This document shows positions 1-11,620 of a stretch of 64,000 nt of DNA, in pieces (positions within the stretch are counted from its first letter, which is position 1; each line of letters begins with the position of its first letter). The notes under the pieces are model-generated. The model saw only the letters and a program-made list of their open reading frames with translations, ran no database searches and was not told the DNA's origin. This DNA comes from Symsagittifera roscoffensis (lineage: Eukaryota; Xenacoelomorpha; Acoela; Convolutidae). Where the stretch lies: assembly GCF_963678635.1 (NCBI RefSeq), contig NC_087064.1, positions 82,391,847-82,455,846 on the forward strand, written 5' to 3'. The position numbers and the translations under genes are program-made.

Positions 1-48
1 ATGTAACGATTACATTACTCCAACATTTCTCTCTTTACAAATTTGCAG

Positions 49-593
49 CCACAGAGCCTCGCAAAGTGGTCAAAAAAGAAATCGAGGAAACCATTGAGAC
101 TATTGAACCTCCTCCTGATTTCTCGACCGGAATTTCAGACAAGATTTACGGATACCACTTCAGAATCAGCGAGATCGAAAAACAGGAAAAAGACATCAGC
201 GAAAAATTTGCCGAGGAAGTCGATGAACTGAAATCGGACAGACGGACATTGACATCTCAGTTGAAATCTTTGCCAATTTCAGAAGCCGATAAACTCACTC
301 TTCGAGAACGAGTGAAGGAAATGATAAAAGTATCTATCACATCTCAGCAAGATCTGACATCTAGAATGTTGACTCACGAGATGAATGCAGGACATGAGGC
401 ATTGATTAAAGACATAGAAAAAGTACTCATTCCGAGACCCACGCAACTGGGTGCGTTTCCACTTAGACCAGTTCCATCCAGGGGAGCGTCAAGAGAAGTC
501 AGGGATTTGCACAGCAATATATCATCGAGAATGACAGCCAGTCAGGATACCAACCGAAAAAGTGCTGGCAAAAACAGACCGAATAAGCGCTGA
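49..593 (+). CDS. Terminal exon of an unidentified host protein (coiled-coil rich)
   Basis: The exon opens after a pyrimidine-rich acceptor ending in TTTGCAG at 42-48 and stays open to TGA at 591-593, giving about 180 residues of C-terminal sequence. The reading frame enters in phase (two bases precede the first full codon), so the protein begins upstream of the window. Residues are highly charged (KKEIEE, EIEKQEKDISEKFAEEVDELKSD) and look like a coiled coil, followed by a basic, Ser/Arg/Lys-rich tail. I recognise no catalytic motif, and no family can be named. Its codon use and lack of breaks differ from the decayed transposon genes nearby, which is why I call it a real host exon. The exact function is unknown. 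Confidence 0.6.
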
Positions 594-2051
594 TTAACAA
601 ACTATCCAAACTCACAAAGAAGCAATTTGAAGTTCTCATGTTCTGAGTTAATTATTTGAATTAATTAACTAGCAATGTTTTAAAAAAGGTTTTTACGCAA
701 TACTTGCAGCAATAACCCGAGATATAGTTCGAGATATAGAGACAAAACCATGCTTGACAGCTCTTTCCACCCAAAAAAGGATATCAGTTGAAAAAATGAT
801 ACCACTAATCGCTGCTGGGACAGAGCAGAGAAAAAATTTCTCTCAGCTTTTACCCAGCTTTTTGTTAGGAGACATCCTTTGTCGATTAACCGCGAAAAAA
901 GATAAGGAATGGATTAAGAAATATGTATATTTTTTTTTTCACAGAGACCAAAAGGAGGTTGGCACTACTTGGGATATAAGAACATGTCAGAATTACAGCG
1001 TAAAAAATAAGGCGGAGCAGGTTTTTCACAGCTTGTGACACAAAACAAGAAAGCCGCTAAGTCGAAAAAAAATCAAAACAACTTGAAATTGTCGAAAAAA
1101 AAACTACTCTATCAAGATGAATAAAGCTAGTTTTGAAACTAAAATATGACAAGACAAAAGAATGTGAAATTATTATCGGAAGACAACTTACCCAGCGGTA
1201 ACAAAACCAAAAATACCGTAGCAGCAACCTTTAACGCCAAAAAAATCAAAAATAAGAGTAAATAATTATTAAATTCCCCTCAACCTCACATACAGCTCGT
1301 CAAAATGTGGCAAAATGAGGCCACTAAGCCGATATAATATGGGCCGAAACATATTTAGCAGAAAAAAAAGAAACAGAAAAAAAGAAACTTTAACAAATAA
1401 CTTTAAAATCACAACCAACATAAAAATCAATTTTCGAAAGCGACAGCTATTTATACTCAAAATGTGTCTTGCAGTAAATTTCTTGTTAAGAGAGGATTCA
1501 AGGAAAAGAATATAGTGAGTCCTATGAACTAAATTATTTACGCAAAAAAGTCTGATACCCCATTGCAATAAACTTGCTATTGCAGGTGTAACACAGAGGC
1601 GAAGTGGTGCATTGCAAAATCTGCGATGCAACTGAAACATTGCATTACATGTTTTTGAAGAGAAAAAAAATACTTTTACTCAAAAAATGAGGCCGAAAAA
1701 ACTGCAAAAAAAACATCTACAAAAACTAAGTAACCTTGTCTCGGATGAGGCTCAATAACAGCTTTAGCAAGCATTGAAAATCAATGAACGAGCGGGGAAA
1801 AAACTTGGGTCAACCATCGTAAAGCAGGAAACGAACCAGCAATAATAGAAAAATTTTAAGCTAAAAAATGGTTAATACCAAAATTTTAACGACCCGTCCT
1901 ATCTGAAACAGGTGAAAGTAGTTCTCAACATAAGTTGATATAACAAGCCGAACCATTTTACGAAAAAAAATTATTCAAAATAGATTTGGCAAGTTTACAA
2001 CTACAGAACAATTTTCAATTATAGGACTAGGAGTCCATCTATAGGTAGAGA
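594..2051. other. AT-rich 3' flank and intergenic DNA
   Basis: After the stop codon at 593 I find no further convincing exon. Short open frames (for example 754-1038 and 1269-1640) lack ATG starts or protein-like composition. The stretch is A-rich with many homopolymers. One short dispersed repeat is listed separately at 1588-1632. Confidence 0.5.
1588..1632 (-). repeat. Short copy of the CCGCCTCTGTGTT repeat
   Basis: On the minus strand this reads TTCGCCTCTGTGTT next to a TGCATCGCA stem. The same combination (GCATCGCAxxTGATGCGAAGCTCCGCCTCTGTGTT as a pattern) recurs at about 42655, 43890, 44257, 45360, 51670 and 52037 inside the Penelope-related repeats. It is therefore a stray fragment of that repeat family more than 40 kb away. 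Confidence 0.45.
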
Positions 2052-2296
2052 TAGGGGCGGATCTAGGATTTTTTCGAGGGGGGGGCGGATTTTCAAAAAA
2101 TTTTCGAAAATTTTGACGACCTTTTTTTTAGGTCGACCAAATTGATTTTTCGACCCAAAGCACGGTTTTGTCCCAATTTTGGCCAAATTTTTTGCGCCGC
2201 AGGCAAAATTTTGAAAAAACAGGGCCAAAAAAAGGCGTTTTTAGGCACTTTTTGGAAAATTTTGACCAAAAAATTGCGTTTTTTCGGCGCGCGAAT
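2052..2296 (+). mobile_element. Truncated hAT-like MITE
   Basis: The start TAGGGGCGGATCTAGG and the interior (GGTCGACCAAATTGATTTTTCGA, TTTTGGCCAA, GGCAAAATTTT, GGCACTTTT, GGCGCGCG, in that order) match the complete MITE at 37319-37562 block for block. The right terminal repeat is missing after GGCGCGCG near 2296, so this copy is broken. No target duplication can be assigned. Confidence 0.55.
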
Positions 2297-3539
2297 AAGT
2301 TTGAAAAACGGTCAAAAATGAAAATATTGATTTTTCCGAGGGCCAGAGCTTTTAGTGTAAGAAAATTGAGGATAGCCGCTTAAGCAGGGGAGCCTAACAC
2401 TTTTATGAGGAAGACATTTTTTTGGATAAAAAATGGGCGTAGCTGTTAATGACCGGAAGCTTCCCTAAAATCGTTATTTCCATTGAAATACAAAAATCTG
2501 AGATTTGTGATAGTGGTTTTTGATTAAAGTCTAAAAAAATGAAAATATTAAAAACAGTAGAAAAAAAAACTAAAACTTAGACTTTTCCGAGGGCCATAAC
2601 TTTTCGGGGGAAAAAAATCAGCAAGTAATTTAGAGCGCTTTTGAACGGGAGCTTCAAAAAAAACCGGTTCTTTTCCATGAACACAAAATCTCAGATTTGG
2701 GACCCCCCCCAAAGATTTTTCGAAGGCTGTAGAAAGTGGGCTATGGCAGTAGGAGACAGGCACACAGAAGAGTGGGTAGTCTTTTATTTGTACCACCTTG
2801 TTTCAAATTGAAAAAGTAGTTATAGAGATAAGTTATTATAATTGGAAACAATAAAAATTTTTTCCAAACGTCTCAATAAATGAAAAGAGAAAAATCCAAA
2901 TGCCATACATTAACATATATTCACTAAATATGTTTTAACAAACAGGAACAGTTTGAATCAACAATAAAAAAGCTTTGGAAAAGACAGAAAAAAACAAAAA
3001 AAATTTAAAAAATATTATTTAAACAAAAATTACTACCCCCAATAACCTAATAAGTTATTACTATTGAGCTTTCAGGAAATTGACAAGCAGAAGCAGAATT
3101 TTGAGCAGCAGAATGTGTAAGAAAAAATGTTTACGGAAAAACAAGTCTAGTTCGCGATTACAAGTTCTTTGCTCTCGTGAGAAAAGTACGGTATTACACT
3201 ACCCTAATGATTCATGAGACTTACTTGGAAAAAGCAACCAACGGAAATATAACGTTGGTGGAGGAAAATCGGAATTTTTTATACGCCGTAGCACTTGCAG
3301 ATCTAAAACATTTTCCAACTATCGCAATCAGATAGAATAAAAATCGCAAAAAATAAGAAAGCACAATTTTTTTTTGATTCCCAAATTTTTTCTTACAAAT
3401 TTGCAGATAATAAAACGAAAAAAAAAACGAAATATTTAAAAATTTGAGCAAAACTTCTTGTCACGCAATTACTTGCTCACAACTGATTTTCAATTATATT
3501 GTTAAAAATGCTCAATGCAAGGAAACATTCGGTAAAAAT
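2297..3539. other. Intergenic DNA with a diverged local duplication
   Basis: There is no supported gene. Two diverged blocks, about 2325-2510 and 2580-2705, share the order TTTTCCGAGGGCCA, a gGGAGC segment, CCGG and then AAAATCTSAGATTTG. They look like an old tandem duplication of roughly 250 bp. The remainder is A/T-rich with long A runs. Confidence 0.35.
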
Positions 3540-5630
3540 TAGCAGGCAAAAAAGTTCGGCCCAGATGGATTCAAAAACACGCACGTGATTTTGATTACAT
3601 ATGAACCGAATTAGGTAAATTAGCCGAAACATATAAATCCGACAGCCATAAGGCTGACAAGAACCCAAAAATTGCCTGTACCACCCATACAAATTCACGA
3701 GCGCTATATATGTAGTCTATGCAAGGTAGTACATAATTCGAAAAATAAAGCGAGAGCTGTGCCAGTCGGTCATAACGCAAGAAATTTTTTACAAGGTGTT
3801 CTAACTGTTTCTTTATCAAATCTTCCACAAGTAAATATTCTTTTTTAAACTTATCTTATCTTATTCAAAAGAGTTCTGAGTCAAAGAAAAATTCATTGAA
3901 AAAAACGAACGTTTTTGCTACAACTAGCATCATCATGTTTGTGCAACTAAAAGTCAAAGTGTAAACAGTTGAAAAAATATATGAAAATCAACATAATTAG
4001 CATTAAATTAAAATGGGCCCTTCCGTCATGCGATGGTACGTGCATAAGTTCGAAAGGGCCGTACCAACGCTATATAATTACATCGGCAAAATTTTATGAA
4101 TAAATCAAGTAACTAGCGTGTAACGCACCACCGTTTCTCGAATTTTTAACAACTCATAAAAAAAGCTCATATTTTGGAATTAAGATCGGCATCCTTTGAG
4201 TGTACTCTGACAACACCCAATTAGAGGCTTGGTTATTTTAGATTTGCATAAAAAAAGTATTTCTATTCAAGTATTTCTTTCAATTCAAAAACGATAAAAT
4301 TCGATGAAGTTTTTTTATCTGAACTCATTGAATTTTTTTTCTTTTTTATAATAGTGTGATCAGAAGGCCTAAAAAACAAAGTAACCGAGGTTACAGTCAG
4401 CAGTTCCTTAATCACCAATTCCATTCAAAACCCTTGGAATTTTCTAGATATGGAAATGATAATAATAAAAGCGAGATGATTAGTGTTTATGGGTTTAAAA
4501 TTCAACTCGATACGGGTTTTGTTTCTTCAATAAGAACACGCAACTCGACACGAGAGAAAATATATCATTATATATATCAAATTACAGATTTTTCAAAAAA
4601 ATAGTCGAAACTTGTTTTATCATTTATTGTGCCTAGTACGCAACTGTCGTTGGCAATCTGTATTGCCAGGGAGACTCTCTGTTTTAAAAAGCTGTCTACC
4701 CTGGGTTCTTCAGTACTTACACTTAGGTTCTTAAAATTATGGGTTCTTAGGTGCGTAGAACTATACAAAGGAATTAGATTTAAGAATTTTTCTAATCTTG
4801 AAGCTCACATATCTAAAAGGAGGCTGTCAAGGTACTCACAGCAGTTGCTAATTTTTCCAAAAAAAAATGACTGCTCAATTTCTTGTAGTTTTTTAGATAA
4901 ACGTTTTTTGGTTATTTTTAGGGAGAAAAATTTCATAAAATTTTAATTCAATTTTTTTCTTCTTTCTTGAAGATATTGGTTTACAACGGACAGTTAGTAG
5001 ATACTTAGATCTTTTTCAATCGCTGGTTTTTGATTTTCAGGTTGCGGTCTGCCCCAGCAGAAAAATATTTTTGAGCAAGCTTTGTAAGAACTTAAGCATA
5101 AGAACTGAAGAACCCATGGCAAGCAGCTTTTTAAAACAGAGAGTCTCTCTGGCAATACAGTTTGCGAACGACGCTCGCTTACTCTGCACAATAAATGATA
5201 AAAACAGGTTTCGACGAATTTTTTTAAAATCTGTAATTTGATATAGAGATTGATAAATATTTTTTTTGTGTCGAGATGCGTGTTTTTGTTGAAGAAACAA
5301 AACCAATATCGAGTTGAATTTTATACCCATCAACACTAATTATCTCGCTTTTTTTATTATCTAGGATTTAAAAGGATTTTGAATGGAATTGGTGATGAAG
5401 GAACTCTTGACTGTTACCTCGGTTACTTAGATACTTTTGGCCTTCTGATTACTCAATTAGAAAAAAAAATTTCAAAGAGTTTACATATAAAAAACTTCAC
5501 TGAATTTTATTGTTTCTCAAAATTTGAAAAGGAAAAATACTTGAAAAGATTTTTTAAGTGACTTTTAAAATAACCAACACTCTAATTGGTTGCTGTCAGA
5601 GTACAATCAAAGGATGCCGATCTTAATTCC
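3540..5630. mobile_element. Foldback (long inverted repeat) element, left arm, centre and part of right arm
   Basis: Sequence at 3540-4740 recurs in reverse complement at 5070-5630 and then, beyond the LTR element, at 29894-30452. Clear matching blocks are 4380-4550 with 5250-5425, 4640-4720 with 5095-5165, 4130-4200 with 5600-5630 plus 29894-29950, and 3590-3760 with 30240-30410. Removing the LTR element leaves an element of about 2.65 kb with arms of about 1.2 kb and a central spacer near 4745-5065. The left arm carries an extra piece of roughly 100 bp near 4010-4107 that the right arm lacks. No transposase is encoded. Small open frames in the arms are not protein-like. The arms are diverged, so the palindrome is old. 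Confidence 0.7.
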
Positions 5631-5951
5631 TGTGACATTCGACCAGAATGGACAAAATGCAATTTCTGCAGATTTCGAATTTTTAGCAGCGAACCTTCCG
5701 AGTTAGTGATTTTGAAGGATTAAGAACGTTATTCGAACGATTGAACAAAACGTTAAGGTTGAAGAATTCGGAAATTCCTAAATTTTAAATTTTCGAAGTG
5801 ATGACGTAACATTTCTGAGAAACGTCAGAAATGGCCATTTTGGCAAAGAAGTAAAAGAAAAACAGAACAACATTAGCTGCGATTGCGAGAAGTACGGAAA
5901 TTGTGATAAAAAACGACAATAAATCGCGGAGCTGACAGAGAACGTTCCGAG

Positions 5952-5983
5952 TTGCAACTATTGTGTCGCTACAATAGTTGCAA
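5952..5983. promoter_or_regulatory. Perfect 13-bp inverted repeat in U3
   Basis: TTGCAACTATTGT, a 6-base spacer GTCGCT, then ACAATAGTTGCAA. It is unchanged in the 3' LTR (29290-29321). The other family has a different perfect inverted repeat at the matching place (54998-55026). Confidence 0.7.
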
Positions 5984-6110
5984 GGCCGTTGCAGACAATG
6001 GTGAAGGGTGGAAGACAGCCTTCCGGATTAAGGAGAAATCAAGATTAGCGAGCTTGATTCAGTGGATTCAAGAATCCGGAAGGGTTTCGGGATTGAAACT
6101 TTTATCCTTT

Positions 6111-6118
6111 TATATAAA
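6111..6118 (+). promoter_or_regulatory. TATA box of the LTR promoter
   Basis: TATATAAA, about 480 bp into the LTR and conserved at 29449-29456 in the 3' LTR. It would place transcription start near 6140. Confidence 0.6.
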
Positions 6119-6269
6119 CTTTTAGCTTCCTGTCATGTTTTGAATTGAATTTAATTAACAACTGGATTCATTTTGATAAGGATGAGAAGCTAGGAGTTGG
6201 GGGAAAGGGTTGATCCATCTTCGATGGAGATGATGATTTTTATCTACTGAACAAAAACAATAGTAATAT

Positions 6270-6275
6270 AATAAA
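6270..6275 (+). terminator. Polyadenylation signal in the LTR
   Basis: AATAAA about 130 bp downstream of the presumed start site, conserved in the 3' LTR. In the 3' LTR it would define the RNA end. Confidence 0.5.
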
Positions 6276-6567
6276 TAGTAGTAGCCCTGTTTTTAGGAGT
6301 GACCTCGTGGTCTGGGGATACTGAGACCCAGCCATGAGCTCACTATTTCTGCATGCAATTTAGTTATTTTGAGTGTTTTGACCGAAGCCAAAAGCAGTAA
6401 CGTTTTTGTCGACCCGATGTTGGAAAAGACCACCGAAAAGTACTGGCTTGGTAGAGACGGTGAAAATCATATAAAGCTCTGTTTAGACGTTAGCCAGTCG
6501 TCTTAGGACTTAGTTTTATTTTCCCTCGATAAGTATCTTCCGGGCGAATGTTACATACAAGTTTTTA

Positions 6568-6585
6568 TGGCGCTCCTGGGTGTTA
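6568..6585 (+). other. Candidate tRNA primer binding site
   Basis: TGGCGCTCCTGGGTGTTA lies 12 bases after the 5' LTR. It begins with the TGG expected opposite a tRNA CCA end. The matching tRNA was not identified, so this is a positional call. Confidence 0.35.
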
Positions 6586-7118
6586 TTCTTTTTAACATCA
6601 TGACCGGCAGAACCGTTAACGAGTACTCCGCGCCGAGCGGATGCTCACATTAACGCATTTGGTAGGCCTAAGCCGCCGGGGCGGAAGGGTAGTTTGGAAC
6701 GCGGAAGCCTTCCGGATTACCGTGAATAGCTTTTTAACTTAGTTAAGACCGAAAATTCACGAACCAGGAAGGGTGGGGGGATTCGCGGTCCCGTCATCTC
6801 CTGAATGGTTCGTGACCAAAAAGACTTAAAGATATATATAAAACCAAACAAAAAGTAGTATAGTACCCAAAAAAACAAAAACATAAAAAATAACTGAAAA
6901 AACCAAAAACAGTAAAAAAAAAAAGTAAAAAAATCAGTAGAAATCATCCCCCCAGACAAGATGTGATCCGACCCCCCCGTTTGTTGTTGATAGATATATT
7001 GTTGTTACAGGCATTTATATCAGTCAGGATCGTTACGATCAGTTTTGTAGCCCGTTTGTGAGGCTTGTACTGTAGGGTTATTTGAGCATTTAAGCACGTT
7101 AATGATAAATTGCGCTCA

Positions 7119-8766
7119 ATCCGGAAGGGTCAGCTGATTTGCGCTCAATTCGGAAGGGTCCTGGGAGAAGACTGATCCGGCAAGCAGTACAAGGAGCAAC
7201 AGAAGGGGCTCAACGACAACAACAATCGACTGTTGGGTATTGTTAACAAGTTTTGTATCCCTTTTGGTACAAAAATTAAGATAGTAATCTGTGGGGGGCT
7301 CGACAGTGCTGCACTGTAATGACCCTTCACCGAACTGCGAATATCCGAGTTAAGCACCTTAATTCGGATATTAAACAAACCCGGAGGGGTATAGTATTAC
7401 TACTATTATCACTTATACAGCCTATATTAATAGTCTTATATCGTTTTTCAGTGAAAAACAACGAAAACAGACCGATTTTTAGGGTCAAAAAAGCGATATT
7501 TTGATCCACCCACAAGTCGCAACTTTTGAGATATCGATATTTTTTGAAACGGAAAAAAGCGCTAAAGTAGTGTGTTACATCGTAACTGGACTACCATAAT
7601 AGATAGAACCGGTTAAGTTTAGTTCAGAAGTGGTTGGAACTATTTTGGTACCGAAAACCGAAATTTCGTGCTTATTGAGAAAACGAAACACTATAAATTC
7701 AGAAAATTTTTTGAAATTTTTGAGTTACAACAGTAAAAAAAGTTGTTCGGACAACGTCCACTAGTGAATCTACAAGTTTTAAAACCCGCTACCCGAAAGC
7801 CTTCCGGGTTGCAGAGAAATCGAACTTAACGTGTTTGATTTGGTGGATTCATCAATCCGGAGGGGTACAGGTAGAATAGTTTTTCGCAAATTTTTTCAAC
7901 TAAAGCGTTTTAGATCGGGTCTTTTGCATTGAGCTAGAAGAGTATAGGCCTTCTGAGCTCGGATCAATAATTTTTAGGTCGAAAGGACCAGATTTGCAGA
8001 AAAAGTTAGGCGGAACCTATAAGAGAGAAATTTCTTGAGTTTAGAAAAAAGACGTTTTGGTTAATAACTTTGGAACTACTGGGCAGTTGGAACTCCAGTT
8101 GATCTTGGTACCAACAGATCAGAAATTAGCTGAGATTACTGATAAGGACAAAAGTTTTTCGGAAACTTAAGCGTGAAAATTTTTTGAGATTGTTTTTAGC
8201 AAATTCACCAATTTGGAGGGTAGACCCTTCACGTTTTATAAATTTCTTTTAGAAAAGCCTTTATACCCCTACTAAAAGGTAATAGCGGTTGAATAAAGTA
8301 ATTTTAGGCTGTTCTAGACAAAAAAGGAAGGCTAAAGGCACAGCAGAACCTTAATCGAGCCGAAGTAAGGCGAGCCATAAGACTCTTCACCGTTAGCGTG
8401 AATTGTCAAATAAGAGGCTTAACTTCAATCCGGAAGGGTCTAGGAAAGCATCACATACCCTTCCTAGTTAACCTGAAAAGCAAAATAGCATCGGAAAACG
8501 TATCCGGAGGAGTATAGGTTGAAAGAAGGAGATCTCCGAAAAGCTACTTTTACAAAACCGGAGGGGTCCCAATACGGAGGGGTCAAAAATTTTATTTTTT
8601 CAAATTAGGAGGGGTCCGAATCCGGAGGGGTCTTAAAGTTGCTAATTCGGAGGGGTCCAAACCCGGAGGGGTCTTATATTAACTAACTCAGAGGGGTCCC
8701 AATCCAGAGGGGTCTAGATTTTGTTAGTCCGGAAGGGTCCTATTTGTGCCAATCCGGAGGGGTATT
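7119..8766 (+). repeat. Array of about 15-20 CCGGARGGGTC motifs
   Basis: Copies of YCCGGARGGGTC or close variants start near 7119, 7147, 7379, 7854, 8429, 8499, 8558, 8573, 8603, 8618, 8644, 8661, 8686, 8702, 8727 and 8751. Inverted copies (CCTTCCGG) lie near 6708 and 7797. Between 8555 and 8720 they come as doublets spaced 15-17 bp apart, with doublets about 41-45 bp apart. The intervening sequence is not conserved, so this is a motif array rather than a simple tandem repeat. Confidence 0.8.
7340..7372. other. 15-bp hairpin in the leader
   Basis: AATATCCGAGTTAAG, loop CAC, then CTTAATTCGGATATT; 14 of 15 positions pair (the odd one is a G-T). It is a candidate RNA structure in the genomic leader. 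Confidence 0.55.
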
Positions 8767-9523
8767 ATTTTATTGAGAGGTGAGAGGTATTAGGTTATTA
8801 GCACACAGGCTAGGAATCAGTGACTGCACTGGTAACTTGCCTTTCAATAAGAACCAGACCAAAACAAAACAGGTCCGAACTCGGATATTCGCGACACTAA
8901 GTCTAAACTAAAAAGAGCGTAATTCATTGAGGTGGATTGTAACATAATACGTTTTTGTGAAAAGTGACTGCCCTGAGGATTTTAGTTGGTCTAGCTCGGG
9001 CAGTCCGAAGGCAGATAGGTAATACAGCACTCGGTGGGTGCAATAGACGCTCACTTGAGAGAATTACTGCCTTCAAAGTTTTGTCTGTTTGGTGCAGCAC
9101 CGACCAGGGAAAGCTTTTTCTTTAAAAGACAAGTTCGACTATTGTACTGCAACCGACTAAGAGTACATTACACATACGTTTTTTTTTCATAGCGGTATTC
9201 ATATTCTGTCATTATATTTATATTTTTTTGTTCTTGATTTTAAATCTACATAAACTGTGCTTGATTGGGTAGTGAGTACACTATCTTTTAGATTGACTGA
9301 TAACATCATATTGTGCTAGTTTTCAAATCTTACAACCGATAATCGTTTAGTGTGAATAAATTTTATACAAACTGTACTCTGATAACATACAGGGATTCGT
9401 GGTCACTATTTAATATAATCTTGTGAAATTTATTGTGTTGTGTCAATTATTATTGGTAATCAAACTATAAGGTCACTAGCAATCGAATTAAGTGTACAGG
9501 CATTATAAAGTGACAAATAGAGA

Positions 9524-11620
9524 ATGAGTCTAGACAACTCAAGGATACCAAAACGAGGTAATAGCTCTAGGAAATTCATACCTGAGGAGGAAAGAAAAAA
9601 GATGACCGATCCTTTTGTGGATTGGATCAAACAGGCCCGGACCGACAAAGGGGAGACGGTTTCAGGCAGAATGGTTGAAACGAGAAGTCAGAAGACCTCA
9701 GAAGAGCGAAAAGAACTGTTAGAAGTGGAGGTCAATACAGACCATGCCATGAACGACAACCAGGAAGTACATGGACTGGAAGGGAGAGGCAGAAGGCTGG
9801 CGAGTGAATCTACTCCGGTAGAACAAGGCCATGATTTTGCCACCTCCACCGGGACATTGGATCGAGAGGAGATGTCGGAACTGTCCGACATCTCAACTGA
9901 AATAGCGGCAACTATAAGATCTCCAACAGACAACACTATGATGGCAGGCGGAACTGGGAAACAAACAACGTCGTCATCGTTCTCAGAAAGAATGAGGAAC
10001 ACCTTAGGAAACATCTTTCCATTCACCATAGGAGGGGGCGCAGGAAATGAAGGTGAATCCCAGGAGGAGGAGGAGGAAGAAGAGCAAGGGGACTTTGGGT
10101 CTCAAGTCAGCCTCAATAGTTCGACCCAGGAGAATGAGGCATACGTCGGAAGAGAGACTGGAACCATGAACAAATTTGGTGTAGTGAGAACGATAAGCAA
10201 AGAGGCAGACACACCGGGCCAGTCAAGAGACTTCGCGATTATGACAAGTTCAGAGCTGCAAGCTGGGGAGAGTAGAAACAGAGGGCTAGGCAACGCATTG
10301 GCAGATCATGAGGTAGATAATGAAAAGACGTCGAGGCAGAGAGTCAAGACCCGGATCTCGACCAGCACGAAGCTTGGGACCGACAGGGTTACACCACCAC
10401 TAGTGACGCCACTCGTGGATAACGGGGCAGCACTAGAGGAAGCCTGAAACAACATAGTGGACAGTTTAGGAGAACAAAATGAAAAGATGTCCATAAGAAT
10501 GAGTGAACTAGAAAGAGCAGTTCACATTGAAAGAGAAAGTATGCGGGAAGAAATAAACCGCAATAGACAAGAAGTTGGCAGGAGCGAAAAACGCTTGAAA
10601 GAAAGAACGGACAAGCATATGGCGAAGAACTTGTCGCGAATGAAAAGAGAGGCGGAACAGCGAGAGTTACGCTTAAGAGACGACATGGAGAAGTTAAGAA
10701 TTCAGCAAGAGCAGTCTCTTGGGACTCTTGACACAAAGATAGACGCGATGATGGAGAGGCGAACTCAGGCTATCATGGATAGGTTGGACGGGCTACTAAG
10801 CAGCAAGAGTGGACCAAAAGAAGGAGAACCGAACTCGGGAGGTCCCAGCAGGGAGCCGAGGGTGAACTTCAATGAACATCAAAAGAGGAAGACGTATGGA
10901 TCCACTAGAGGCAGGGGCAGTTCATCAGGCTATGCCACAAGGGGTAATGGAACATGGGGCCCGAACAGTAGAACAAGTTCAACGGGGAACAGACAGACCT
11001 CTAACGAACGACCAACGCAAGGCACACATGCGACTGGGAGAAGTGATTCCGGTAACAGGGGGCATGCAAGCCCGAGGAGGAGTCATGTGGGCCAAGCGGG
11101 AAACACTCACGGCGATTCGGATTGCAGGGATGCACCGCATACAGAGCCTTTGACGAGGTGTGAGGACACTCAAGCGGGACACTCAAGGGATGCTACGGCA
11201 ATGGCCATAGCATTTGAACCCCTAAACAGGTCTTTGGAGACATTCCTTACAAGGTTATCAGCACCAATGAACGCAGTGAGAAGTCCAGAAGAGTCTTTAA
11301 GAAACCAAGATGCTATAAAGATGAATCTGATGGCTGTATTGATACCTGGATAGAGGTAATGAAGCTGCATTTCGAGGAAGAGGACTTGGAAGGGACAGCC
11401 GTGAACTGTGTCATGGCCAAGAAGCAATATCAGCGTGACACAGCTGAGAAAATCTTCGAAATCTTGTTAAACCGTTTCGGATCAGGGGTGCAGGGGCACC
11501 AAGCGATGATGCGCTTCGAGAAACGGAGGCAACGAGAAGATGAAACCATAGACAAGTTTCTCGATGATTTGGAAATGCTGAGAGATGCAGCCAACCGGAT
11601 GAGTCAAACCGAAGGATGAA
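9524..11620 (+). pseudogene. gag: gag, N-terminal and capsid part (broken)
   Basis: Starts at ATG 9524 (MSLDNSRIPKRG). The N-terminal 300 residues are Ser/Thr/Glu-rich and low in complexity, with an acidic run near residue 185. After an in-frame TGA at 10445 the same frame continues with a long coiled coil (10457-10800) and a Gly/Ser/Arg-rich segment (GSTRGRGSSSG). Near 11310 the frame shifts. The next frame carries a capsid-like helical region (DTWIEVMKLHFEEEDLEG, then FRFEKRRQREDETIDKFLDDL-type spacing) up to TGA at 11617. A further one-base shift joins it to the nucleocapsid. The product would form the particle. Ty3/gypsy gag proteins are usually shorter, so the coiled-coil N-terminus is an extension. 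No matrix myristoylation signal is seen. Confidence 0.8.

Larger units (their letters stand above)
5631..6555 (+). repeat. 5' LTR
   Basis: A 925-bp direct repeat of 28969-29893, starting TGTGACATTC and ending GAATGTTACA. It contains a perfect 13-bp inverted repeat at 5952-5983, a CCTTCCGG...CCGGAAGG pair near 6034-6082, a TATA box at 6111 and AATAAA at 6270. No net length difference from the 3' LTR was found. Confidence 0.95.
6586..9523 (+). other. Long untranslated leader of the LTR element
   Basis: About 2.9 kb lie between the primer site and the first gag codon, with no open frame of gag or pol type. It contains the motif array and hairpin listed separately. A hairpin-type block near 7795-7870 resembles LTR positions 6032-6085: CCTTCCGG, GAGAAATC, TTGATT, GTGGATTCA, CCGGAGGGG. 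A packaging signal and translational control would be expected here, but neither can be read directly. Confidence 0.6.

Noticed and set aside
4356-4604. ORFs in the foldback arms as transposase pieces
   Set aside because: The inverted arm does not keep the frame and no transposase motif is present.
7119-8766. CRISPR array
   Set aside because: Repeats are 11-12 bp, irregularly spaced, and lie in a eukaryotic retroelement leader.
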